This document shows, piece after piece, positions 1 to 6,530 of a stretch of 9,025 bases of DNA (position 1 is the first letter of the stretch; each line of letters begins with the position of its first letter). The position numbers were made by a program, and so were the translations under genes. The stretch is from Flavipsychrobacter stenotrophus (GTDB lineage Bacteria > Bacteroidota > Bacteroidia > Chitinophagales > Chitinophagaceae). The stretch is taken from contig CANBQQ010000099.1 in the NCBI GenBank assembly GCA_947371715.1, forward strand, positions 1 to 9,025, read 5' to 3'. The notes under the pieces are model-generated. The model saw only the letters and a program-made list of their open reading frames with translations. It did no database searches and was not told the DNA's origin.

Positions 1-920
1 AGTAGCAGTTCTAAAGGATTAGCAGGATTAACAGTAAGATTGAAATTATAATACCCTTGCGAGCCAGAAGTGACGGTAGAATCATAACACACCAGGCACT
101 GGGTAGTACTGCTATAAATATTGGTAAATGAAGTACCGCCATTGGTCGATTTCAGTATCTGTCCATAACCATCAGTAGTGCCAATAAAAACAAGATTACT
201 ATCGGCAGGTGTTACTGCTATTCGCGTACCATCATTACCGGTAGGCATTACCACACCGGCAGTGATGTTGGTCCATGTTGCCCCCATATTAGTGCTGCGG
301 TAGAACTTAGTACCGGTTGATGCATAGAGTACATTATTACTGCCCGGCCTGCGCTGCATACTTTTGAAAGCACTACCTGTAAACGTTTGGGTCCAGCTGG
401 CACCGGCATTGGTACTGCGCCATATACCGTCTGTAGTAGCAGCGATCAGCGTATTGTGGTTGAGCGGATCCATTATTATCTCCACCGCCATTCGGTTACC
501 TATGTTCACGTTCGATGGCGTCCAGGTTACACCGCCGTCAATTGTCTTATAGATACCATACCAGTCTCCGTAATAATTCTGATCTCCGGTAGACAGGTAC
601 ATGATATTGTCGTTAGTATAATCGATACATACCGAAGAGCAGCCTGTTGTTGGCAGCACCTCTGTACCCGGAGTAGGTGTCCAGGAAACTCCGGTGTCAT
701 TGCTGATAAACAAACCACCCGATGCACTTACCGCATACATTTTTGCGGGATTGGACACATGAAATTTGAGCTGACTGACGCGGCCCATACCGTGCACCTG
801 ACCACTAACATTTACCGGAAATTGCACAGGCCCCGTATTAGACCATGTGCCTACAGCCTGAGCTGTTGCGGTACCTGATGCAACAGACAGTAACAAAACG
901 AATAACCAACGTAAATTCAT
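1..920 (-). CDS. Secreted Asp-box (BNR/sortilin-like) beta-propeller protein, 3' end missing
   Basis: An open minus-strand frame starts at the ATG at 920-918 and runs without a stop to the window edge, giving 306 residues of the N-terminus. Residues 1-20 form a signal peptide (MNLRW, a hydrophobic stretch, then TATA before Q21), which suits Sec export. Five Asp-box motifs (S/T-x-D/N-x-G-x-S/T-W) are visible: S73-W80, T126-W133, S169-W176, S209-W216 and S258-F265. Most are spaced 40-53 residues apart, as in the blades of VPS10/sortilin, BNR and exo-alpha-sialidase-like propellers. Asp-boxes are structural, so they do not show enzymatic activity and no substrate can be named. In Bacteroidota such proteins commonly end in a T9SS sorting domain; that part lies outside the window, so outer-membrane secretion is inference. 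The gene begins 83 bp after the charged small protein at 1004-1411 and is probably cotranscribed with it. No good separate promoter is visible. Confidence 0.9.
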   Translation of the reverse strand, partial: MNLRWLFVLLLSVASGTATAQAVGTWSNTGPVQFPVNVSGQVHGMGRVSQLKFHVSNPAKMYAVSASGGLFISNDTGVSWTPTPGTEVLPTTGCSSVCIDYTNDNIMYLSTGDQNYYGDWYGIYKTIDGGVTWTPSNVNIGNRMAVEIIMDPLNHNTLIAATTDGIWRSTNAGASWTQTFTGSAFKSMQRRPGSNNVLYASTGTKFYRSTNMGATWTNITAGVVMPTGNDGTRIAVTPADSNLVFIGTTDGYGQILKSTNGGTSFTNIYSSTTQCLVCYDSTVTSGSQGYYNFNLTVNPANPLELL

Positions 921-1000
921 CTGAATATTTTTTATTGCCGGAATGAGCGATCTGAGTGCGGATACCGGTAAGACATAACACAGTTTACTAACAAAAAAAT

Positions 1001-1011
1001 AGCCTATGGCT
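1001..1011 (-). terminator. Weak hairpin plus T7 run at the end of the small secreted-protein gene (possible attenuator)
   Basis: On the minus strand a 4-bp stem, AGCC/GGCT with an ATA loop, overlaps the stop codon of the 135-residue gene. It is followed by AT and a run of seven T (plus positions 993-999). The stem is short for an intrinsic terminator, so at most it would reduce read-through into the propeller gene. It may be chance. Confidence 0.22.
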
Positions 1012-1411
1012 TGCGACTATTGTCCTTCCATATTTTCAACCGCTCAGCTGGGGTAAGGATATGACCGTCGGGCTGCACATAAGGCAACATCCTGTCCCGC
1101 CAGTACTCATATCGCTTCACATCCATACGCATATGGTTCTCGCGCTGCATTTCGCGCCGTTCCCTTTTTGATGGATTCTTTTCACGTTTCTCGTGTTCAC
1201 CAATATCCTCATGCTCACCCTCCGGTTTATCATGATTACGGAAGTAGGTCTTAAACGCCTTTTCAGCCTCAAAAAAATTGACAGAAGTGTCCTTTATCAT
1301 TTCTATCCAAACCGGTTTGCGGGCATAATCTCTTTCGGAATATACCGTGCTTTGAGCTGTAGCCGCATATGTACAACAACAGCAAATGATAAGAAGATAA
1401 AATTTGTTCAT
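1004..1411 (-). CDS. Small secreted, highly charged protein of unknown function
   Basis: This encodes 135 residues. Residues 1 to about 19 are a signal peptide with an unusual run of four cysteines in the hydrophobic core, ending ATA before a Gln; the absence of a clear lipobox favours signal peptidase I. The mature part is mostly charged. It has a segment around 33-60 (WIEMIKDTSVNFFEAEKAF), a Glu/Lys/Arg-rich helical stretch around 62-98 that could be a coiled coil, and a tail with YEYWRDRM and QPDGHILT ending in a Trp-containing helix. I recall similar segments (DP/DT-x-VNF-E-x-x-KAF, later K/R-x-YE-x-W) at the N-termini of large Bacteroidota propeller proteins, where they look like a pro-region; I could not check this. 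Its position just upstream of an Asp-box propeller gene fits a partner role. No enzymatic motif is visible. A promoter-like sequence lies at 1431-1462. Confidence 0.85.
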   Translation of the reverse strand: MNKFYLLIICCCCTYAATAQSTVYSERDYARKPVWIEMIKDTSVNFFEAEKAFKTYFRNHDKPEGEHEDIGEHEKREKNPSKRERREMQRENHMRMDVKRYEYWRDRMLPYVQPDGHILTPAERLKIWKDNSRKP

Positions 1412-1430
1412 AAAGTTTCTATCAAGTATG

Positions 1431-1462
1431 CTAAGATAACAATTCCTGCAAGAATTAACTAA
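1431..1462 (-). promoter_or_regulatory. Bacteroidota-type promoter for the small secreted protein and propeller genes
   Basis: Reading the minus strand, a -33-like TTAG (1462-1459) is followed by 20 nt and then a -7-like TATCTTAG (1438-1431). Consensus is TTTG-N19..21-TAnnTTTG, so each element has one mismatch. The -7 ends 19 nt before the ATG at 1411, the same geometry as the better promoter at 5455-5486. It lies downstream of the terminator at 1507-1540, where a new promoter is needed. Confidence 0.55.
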
Positions 1463-1506
1463 GAATTAAAGGTTGAAGATACCCGTTCGGGATGAGCCGC
1501 TAAAAG

Positions 1507-1540
1507 AATAGCTCACCTTCTTTGTAGAAGGTGAGCTATT
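1507..1540 (-). terminator. Intrinsic terminator of the giant T9SS cargo gene
   Basis: A perfect 15-bp inverted repeat (1507-1521 with 1526-1540; arms AATAGCTCACCTTCT and its complement) closes a 4-nt loop. On the minus strand the stem is followed by CTTTTA, a modest U-tract. It starts 36 bp after the stop codon of the 1577-5431 gene and separates it from the next minus-strand gene. On the plus strand the stem is followed by mixed sequence, so termination should mainly act on minus-strand transcripts. Confidence 0.85.
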
Positions 1541-1576
1541 ATCTATTCTATAAAATAAGTGTGTTCACTTGAATTA

Positions 1577-4500
1577 TCATCGTAACAAGGTGACATTACC
1601 GTGTCGTTTCACGATCTGTCCCGTAAGAGATACACCCTGTATATCGTACATGTACACTCCGAAGCCCTGCGGTATGGCCTTATAGTTACCATCCCATCCA
1701 GGTGAATTTAACGATGTAGTTTCAAAAACCATAACACCCCATCTGTCATACACACGGAAATAATTGAGGCTTGACAATCCCTTATTGATAGGGCGGAAAT
1801 AGTTATTCACGCCCGTACCCGGAGTAAAGGCATTTGGCACAGCGATAATGGCCTCATTGCTCAGGTAGATGCTGATCGTATCTGATGTCTGGCATCCGTT
1901 TTCTGTGCTACCAAATACAATATATCTTGTATCGAAAGGTGGTGTTGCTACAGGATTAGAGATATTGAACGTATCTAACCCCTCAGGAGGGAACCAGTTA
2001 AAGCTGGTACAATTACCTACCGCACTCAGCTGATATGATTCACCCGGATACAGAACAACACTATCTGACAATGTGATCAATGCCGCAGGATAAACACCTA
2101 TATGCATAGCCAAGGTATCGGTACAGCCATAAACACTTGTAACGATAACATGGTAATCTTCGTCAGCTACAGGATAAGCCCATGGCGTTGGAGATGTAGG
2201 ATCACTGATATTCATAGTTGGGAACCACTGGAACGACACGCCACCTGCCGCATTCAGTAATACTGAATCGCCCGGACACATGTTCTGGTTACCAATGATG
2301 CTACCGAAGTCGCCCGGCCTTACCAGTATTTTGATAGAGTCAACTCCCGTACATCCGGCAGGGGTAGTTACCGTAACGGTATAAGTAGTTGATGGCCCTG
2401 CTGTGAATACCACAGAAGCGGTAGTACTCTGATCCAGGTCTGTTACCGGTGTCCATGCGTAACTATAGTTGCTGTACCAGGCCGGTAAAACTGTAGGTTT
2501 CAGATGTACCGTATCATGTGCACAGATGACCCTTGAACCGCCGCCAAACACACGAGGTACCGGCTGCACATCGAGGAAGAAGGAATCATACAACGTAGGG
2601 CAACCAGGCAGATTTACTTCCAGGTGGTACATTGCAGATGTATCAGGAATAATAGTAGTATTGATGAACGTTGATGCACCTATGCCTGTGGTAGGTACCC
2701 ACTGTACAGTAGCACCAGGGTTAGCTCCACCAAACGTCTGCAACACCTGTCCTTTACAGATAGCCGTATCCCTGTTTTCAAGGCGTAACGTGTCGAATCT
2801 GATGGTCACTGAAATTGAATCGCGCGTAGTGCAACCACCGTCCGTGATATCTAACCAGTAGATACCATTTACAGCTGTAATGATAGATGGTGTAGTTGCG
2901 CCGGTATTCCACTGGTAAACCGGTGCTACATAAGTACCATTACCTTGCAGCAATACAGCACCGCCAAAACAACTTGTGGTATCTGGGCCCATGTTTACAT
3001 ATGGTGCCGGTGAAGTAGTAATATGAATAGAGTCAATTGCAGTACATCCGGTGCTCACATTTACTCTCAGCCAATAAGTACCTGATGCAGATATGCCCAA
3101 TGAACTTCCCGTACTTCCGTCACTCCATATATAGGTATTACCAGCAGGTTGTGGCGAAGTAAAGGTCACCGTTTGACCCACACAGAAAGAAGTATCATTT
3201 CCAAGATTGACAACGGGTAACGGATTGACGATCACATGTACGGTATCAGTTCTGCTACACGCATCTCTCGTTACCCTGAGCCAATAGGTGCCCGTTGTTC
3301 CTACAGTAATAGATGAAGAACCACTTCCTGTGCTCCAGGTGTAAACAGTACCTGCCGGGTAAGTAACTGATGACTGTAATACAACTGTGTTACCGGCGCA
3401 GAATATGGTATCATTACCCAGGTTAACCACCGGCGGTGGGTTCAAAGTGTAATATAGTGTATCAGCAGCAGAACAGCCTGTAGTATCAGCAACATTAAGA
3501 ATGACCGTATAAGTACCGGTATCAGCGTATATGTGAGCAGAGGTACTATTGGTAGATGTTCCACCGTCGCCAAATGACCATGTGTATGAAGAGTCTACTG
3601 TACCCGCTATGAAGGTTACCGTATTGCAACTTGTTGGTGTTGCCGTTATAGTAGTAGTTGTGGCGGCAGTAAGTATGCGGGTAGAGCCAAACGAAGCAGC
3701 CAACAATGGCAAGCAAATATTAGAGCCCGTGTATGATATTGCGTACACTGAGTAGGTAGTATTAACAACAGGTGCCGGAGTTACCGCAAATGGCACATTG
3801 GGCATTACGCCGGTATAAGTAGTTGCAGTTGTACCATCACTTAGTGTTACAGAGTATGGACCTGCCGGGCCCGTGCCAATATGAAGGGTGATATATCCAT
3901 TTTCTCCCGGGCAAATAGTATCTCCCGAAATAAATCCTGAAACCGTCAGGTCAGTGTATCCATACTTAACAAGAAATACGTCGGAACCGCCATTACTGGT
4001 CTGAGTATATAATGATGCCCCCGGATCGAAATCAACGGTAAGACCGCTAAATGCACCGGTAAGGTACATGTCCCCAGTTACATTGAATGCCAAACCATTC
4101 CCTTCATCTCCTGCGCTTCCACCTACTTTAAAGGCACATACAAAATTGTCATTAAGGTCATACTTGGACACAAAGATGTCATTGCCGCCTGCGCTGGTAA
4201 GATTAAATGTAGCAGCAGCAGGATTAAAGTCTACAGTACCATTAAAGGAACCCGTAGCATACAGGTAGTTATTGCTGACGCCTATATCGTTACAAGCTTC
4301 TGCACCGGTGCCACCGGTTATCTGTCCCCAAACGTAATTGAGGTTGGTGTCATAACGGGCAATGAAGAAGTCGTTGGTCCCACCACCGGTAGGGTTAACT
4401 ACATTACCACTTGGTCCGGTAGCACTGTTAAAGGTAAGAGAGGGACTATTTGTGTAGCCGCTAACAAATAAACTACCAAGGGGGCCAGTGACAAGGTTGT

Positions 4501-5431
4501 TACCTTGCTCCAGTCCACCGGTGCCAGATATTGCTACGGCATTGATATAATTACCAGCGGTATCAAATTTTGCAAGGTAGGCATCGTACAGGCCCACTGC
4601 TGTAAAATTAGCTACTCCAACTCCCGGATCTAAGTCTGCTGTTCCCTGTAATACACCGCTATTGTAAAGCTTATTGTTCCTTACTTCAAGGCTCAATGGC
4701 ACACAGTCGTCAGAGGCATAGCCAGGCAAACCAAATACATCACCCCATATTACATTACCTGTAGGATTGTACTTGATGATATAACATTTACCAGTAGTTG
4801 TGCTATTCCAGGTAATGGTTGGAGAAACGGTCATAGTACCTGTAAAAAAGCCGCAGGCATATACGTTTAACTGAGGATCTGTAGTAACATTAAAGGTACA
4901 GTCATATACAGTTTCCGCACCAAGGCTTTTGGCCCACTGAAAGACACCGGTAGACGAAAACTTGGCAACAAACCCTTCTCCATCGTAATTGATTGATCCT
5001 GAACCTGTTAAACCAGCATCTGACAAAGTAAATGTTCCCGCGCCAGGATCAAAATCGACACCGGCACCACGGTAATAGCCGCAAATGATCACATTATTGG
5101 CAGCATCTATGGTCAATTTCTTAGCCGCGTCATAATCACCGCCGCCAATACTGCCGCCCCATAAGAACAATCCTGTAGATGCATAGCAAGCCACAAAAAT
5201 GTCTTCCTGGCCATTGCTGGTAACATTAACAACAGCTGCATTAGGGTCAAGGTCCATGGTACCGGTGAACTTACCGGCAATAACGACATTACCATTAGGT
5301 GCAACTTTGGTGGTATAACTAACATCATTGGTAGTACTACCAATCTTGAAAGCCCACATGGGACTTTGTGCAAGGCTGGCTTGTACTGAACCTAGTATGA
5401 CAACGAGAAATAAAAATAACAGTTTCTTCAT
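1577..5431 (-). CDS. Giant secreted protein: seven-bladed propeller, PKD, Ig-like array, T9SS type B sorting domain
   Basis: This encodes 1284 residues. Residues 1-21 are a signal peptide (ASLA before Q22). Residues of about 24-493 form seven repeats of about 67 residues, five carrying D-[LF]-[DN]-P (60-63, 126-129, 266-269, 401-404, 467-470) and two degenerate (near 201 and 331). This resembles the SBBP beta-propeller family. Residues of about 495-590 are an Ig/SprB-like module. A PKD domain follows at about 590-665 (WSFGDGG at 618-624). Seven Ig-like modules span about 667-1190, each with one cysteine pair. Residues of about 1193-1284 are a type B sorting domain, with PNAFTPG (1199-1205), YDRWG (1228-1232), GWDG (1245-1248), GVYMY (1258-1262) and a terminal KRHGNVTLLR. 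The protein is expected to cross the outer membrane by type IX secretion and to be surface-bound or released. No catalytic motif is visible; an adhesin or matrix role is inference. It has its own promoter (5455-5486) and terminator (1507-1540). Confidence 0.96.
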   Translation of the reverse strand: MKKLLFLFLVVILGSVQASLAQSPMWAFKIGSTTNDVSYTTKVAPNGNVVIAGKFTGTMDLDPNAAVVNVTSNGQEDIFVACYASTGLFLWGGSIGGGDYDAAKKLTIDAANNVIICGYYRGAGVDFDPGAGTFTLSDAGLTGSGSINYDGEGFVAKFSSTGVFQWAKSLGAETVYDCTFNVTTDPQLNVYACGFFTGTMTVSPTITWNSTTTGKCYIIKYNPTGNVIWGDVFGLPGYASDDCVPLSLEVRNNKLYNSGVLQGTADLDPGVGVANFTAVGLYDAYLAKFDTAGNYINAVAISGTGGLEQGNNLVTGPLGSLFVSGYTNSPSLTFNSATGPSGNVVNPTGGGTNDFFIARYDTNLNYVWGQITGGTGAEACNDIGVSNNYLYATGSFNGTVDFNPAAATFNLTSAGGNDIFVSKYDLNDNFVCAFKVGGSAGDEGNGLAFNVTGDMYLTGAFSGLTVDFDPGASLYTQTSNGGSDVFLVKYGYTDLTVSGFISGDTICPGENGYITLHIGTGPAGPYSVTLSDGTTATTYTGVMPNVPFAVTPAPVVNTTYSVYAISYTGSNICLPLLAASFGSTRILTAATTTTITATPTSCNTVTFIAGTVDSSYTWSFGDGGTSTNSTSAHIYADTGTYTVILNVADTTGCSAADTLYYTLNPPPVVNLGNDTIFCAGNTVVLQSSVTYPAGTVYTWSTGSGSSSITVGTTGTYWLRVTRDACSRTDTVHVIVNPLPVVNLGNDTSFCVGQTVTFTSPQPAGNTYIWSDGSTGSSLGISASGTYWLRVNVSTGCTAIDSIHITTSPAPYVNMGPDTTSCFGGAVLLQGNGTYVAPVYQWNTGATTPSIITAVNGIYWLDITDGGCTTRDSISVTIRFDTLRLENRDTAICKGQVLQTFGGANPGATVQWVPTTGIGASTFINTTIIPDTSAMYHLEVNLPGCPTLYDSFFLDVQPVPRVFGGGSRVICAHDTVHLKPTVLPAWYSNYSYAWTPVTDLDQSTTASVVFTAGPSTTYTVTVTTPAGCTGVDSIKILVRPGDFGSIIGNQNMCPGDSVLLNAAGGVSFQWFPTMNISDPTSPTPWAYPVADEDYHVIVTSVYGCTDTLAMHIGVYPAALITLSDSVVLYPGESYQLSAVGNCTSFNWFPPEGLDTFNISNPVATPPFDTRYIVFGSTENGCQTSDTISIYLSNEAIIAVPNAFTPGTGVNNYFRPINKGLSSLNYFRVYDRWGVMVFETTSLNSPGWDGNYKAIPQGFGVYMYDIQGVSLTGQIVKRHGNVTLLR

Positions 5432-5454
5432 AGGGAACTATGGTATTTTTCAGG

Positions 5455-5486
5455 TAAATATACATAATATATTAAACGACTTCAAA
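5455..5486 (-). promoter_or_regulatory. Promoter of the giant T9SS cargo gene, inside the methyltransferase 3' end
   Basis: On the minus strand TTTG (5486-5483) is followed by 20 nt and TATATTTA (5462-5455). This matches TTTG-N19..21-TAnnTTTG at every fixed position except the last. The -7 ends 23 nt before the ATG at 5431. The -33 lies within the last codons of the methyltransferase gene, whose stop is at 5472-5474. The giant gene can therefore be transcribed independently even though it follows closely on the same strand with no terminator in the 40-bp gap. Confidence 0.65.
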
Positions 5487-6218
5487 AGCCGCATGATAAA
5501 AATTATTTTGCGCCGAAATTGGTTTCAGATTCATGTAGAAACTCTCGGTGAAAATCTTAAACGCCATGAACTCATGGTCATATACACTAAACTCATCAAA
5601 CATAATAATATCCCCTTTTTCAAGGTAAGGATACAACTGGCTCAACGCAAATATTGTAGCACTGAACAAGTCAGCATCCAGATGAATGATCTTCCTTCTT
5701 CCACGTAATCCGTTTCCTTCAGCAAAAAGGAAATTATTGAGCGTATCCTGGAAAAATCCCTTATAAAAATGAGCACGTTTATCTTCTAAAACAGGTATTC
5801 CGTAGCTCATATCTCCCTTGGCAAACATGCCCCACTTCTCCGGAAGTCCCTCAAAAGTGTCAAAACCATAAAATCCGGCATTGGCATTTTTGCATTGCGC
5901 CATCCACCACCTGAAAGAATATCCTGCCGCTACCCCGAACTCCAGGTAAGCTATCGGAGCCTCTTCCATACTATAATGTTTAGCTATGGCCTCAAAACTC
6001 TTCAACCTGTCGTCATAATTCCTTTTAGAACGGTAAAAATCGTTCATCAGATACTTTTCCTTCTTATTCTTATGTACCCACGATGTGAGCTGGTTAAAAT
6101 TGTACAGGAAAAAGAACAGTTTGTTTAAGGGAGCAAATACCTGCAACAAACGGGTAGCCAACAAAAAATCTTTACTGAACTTAATTATCTCGAGTTTAAA
6201 GGCCCTGCTTTTAGACAT
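5472..6218 (-). CDS. TylF/MycF-like class I SAM-dependent methyltransferase
   Basis: This encodes 248 residues. The Rossmann-type SAM site is visible as EFGVAAG (93-99) and the acidic post-II motif GFDTFEGLP (118-126). IHLDADLF (178-185) and FDEF (207-210) follow, matching the acidic metal-binding positions of the macrocin O-methyltransferase (TylF) family, whose members methylate sugar hydroxyls with Mg2+. Similar enzymes are common among Bacteroidota genes for surface polysaccharides and O-methylated glycans. The N-terminal stretch of about 55 residues is basic and hydrophobic without a clear signal peptide. A cytoplasmic enzyme is expected. No glycosyltransferase or sugar-nucleotide gene sits beside it, so the substrate is unknown. 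The gene ends 40 bp before the giant cargo gene on the same strand; a shared function such as decorating a secreted protein's glycan is only a possibility. A wider Methyltransf_24-type assignment is the alternative. Confidence 0.88.
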   Translation of the reverse strand: MSKSRAFKLEIIKFSKDFLLATRLLQVFAPLNKLFFFLYNFNQLTSWVHKNKKEKYLMNDFYRSKRNYDDRLKSFEAIAKHYSMEEAPIAYLEFGVAAGYSFRWWMAQCKNANAGFYGFDTFEGLPEKWGMFAKGDMSYGIPVLEDKRAHFYKGFFQDTLNNFLFAEGNGLRGRRKIIHLDADLFSATIFALSQLYPYLEKGDIIMFDEFSVYDHEFMAFKIFTESFYMNLKPISAQNNFYHAAFEVV

Positions 6219-6250
6219 TCGTAGCTTTTATTATATTTTGAAATTGAGGC

Positions 6251-6284
6251 GCAAGATAGAAAACCTTATCCAAAATACCCCAAA
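6251..6284 (-). promoter_or_regulatory. Tentative promoter for the methyltransferase gene
   Basis: On the minus strand TTTG (6284-6281) is followed by 22 nt and TATCTTGC (6258-6251). The -7 has two mismatches to TAnnTTTG and the spacing is at the long end. It ends 32 nt before the ATG at 6218. Some promoter is needed here because the pckA terminator lies upstream, but this exact site is uncertain. Confidence 0.35.
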
Positions 6285-6300
6285 AAACCTTATATTATAC

Positions 6301-6466
6301 AGTATTACGAATGACTTTTACATACAGGACAGATTCCCCCATGTGTAGACATACTTCTACAGGCAAAAGGTTTGTTGCAGATATTAATTTTTTTAAAGAA
6401 TAAAAGACACGTCCACTAGCAGTACCGAAGAAGTTAGCAAGATCAGTCCTTACTATGATGGTAATA
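6301..6466. other. Intergenic stretch without a recognised feature
   Basis: Between the tentative methyltransferase promoter and the pckA terminator I see no credible coding frame, tRNA-like fold or repeat. There is a run of T at about 6389-6395 and a small 6-bp hairpin (6344-6361) with no U-tract. Nothing here can be assigned. Confidence 0.6.
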
Positions 6467-6468
6467 CC

Positions 6469-6500
6469 AAAAACAACAACCGCCCCAGATGGAGCGGTTG
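6469..6500 (-). terminator. Intrinsic terminator of pckA
   Basis: On the minus strand the RNA folds as a 10-bp stem, with arms CAACCGCUCC and GGGGCGGUUG and loop AUCU (stem 6477-6500). It is followed by UUGUUUUU. The one non-Watson-Crick pair is U-G in minus-strand RNA but would be C-A in plus-strand RNA, so the hairpin is oriented for pckA. It begins 30 bp after the pckA stop. Confidence 0.9.
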
Positions 6501-6530
6501 CATATATTAATTTATTGTTATTAGCTATTA

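Noticed and set aside
364..878. Plus-strand open frames of 62 and 163 residues
   Set aside because: They lie opposite the Asp-box propeller gene, whose minus-strand frame carries a signal peptide and five repeat motifs. The plus-strand translations show no domain and unnatural composition.
2469..4268. Several plus-strand open frames opposite the giant gene
   Set aside because: They are by-products of the repetitive Thr/Gly/Val-rich coding sequence on the minus strand. They have no promoter, motif or plausible protein composition.
5328..5708. Plus-strand 126-residue frame spanning the giant-gene start and methyltransferase end
   Set aside because: It overlaps two well-supported minus-strand genes and their promoter, and shows no recognisable domain.
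6344..6361. Hairpin TGTAGA-N6-TCTACA in the pckA/methyltransferase gap
   Set aside because: It is short and AT-rich with no U-tract on either strand, and pckA already has a convincing terminator. Likely chance.
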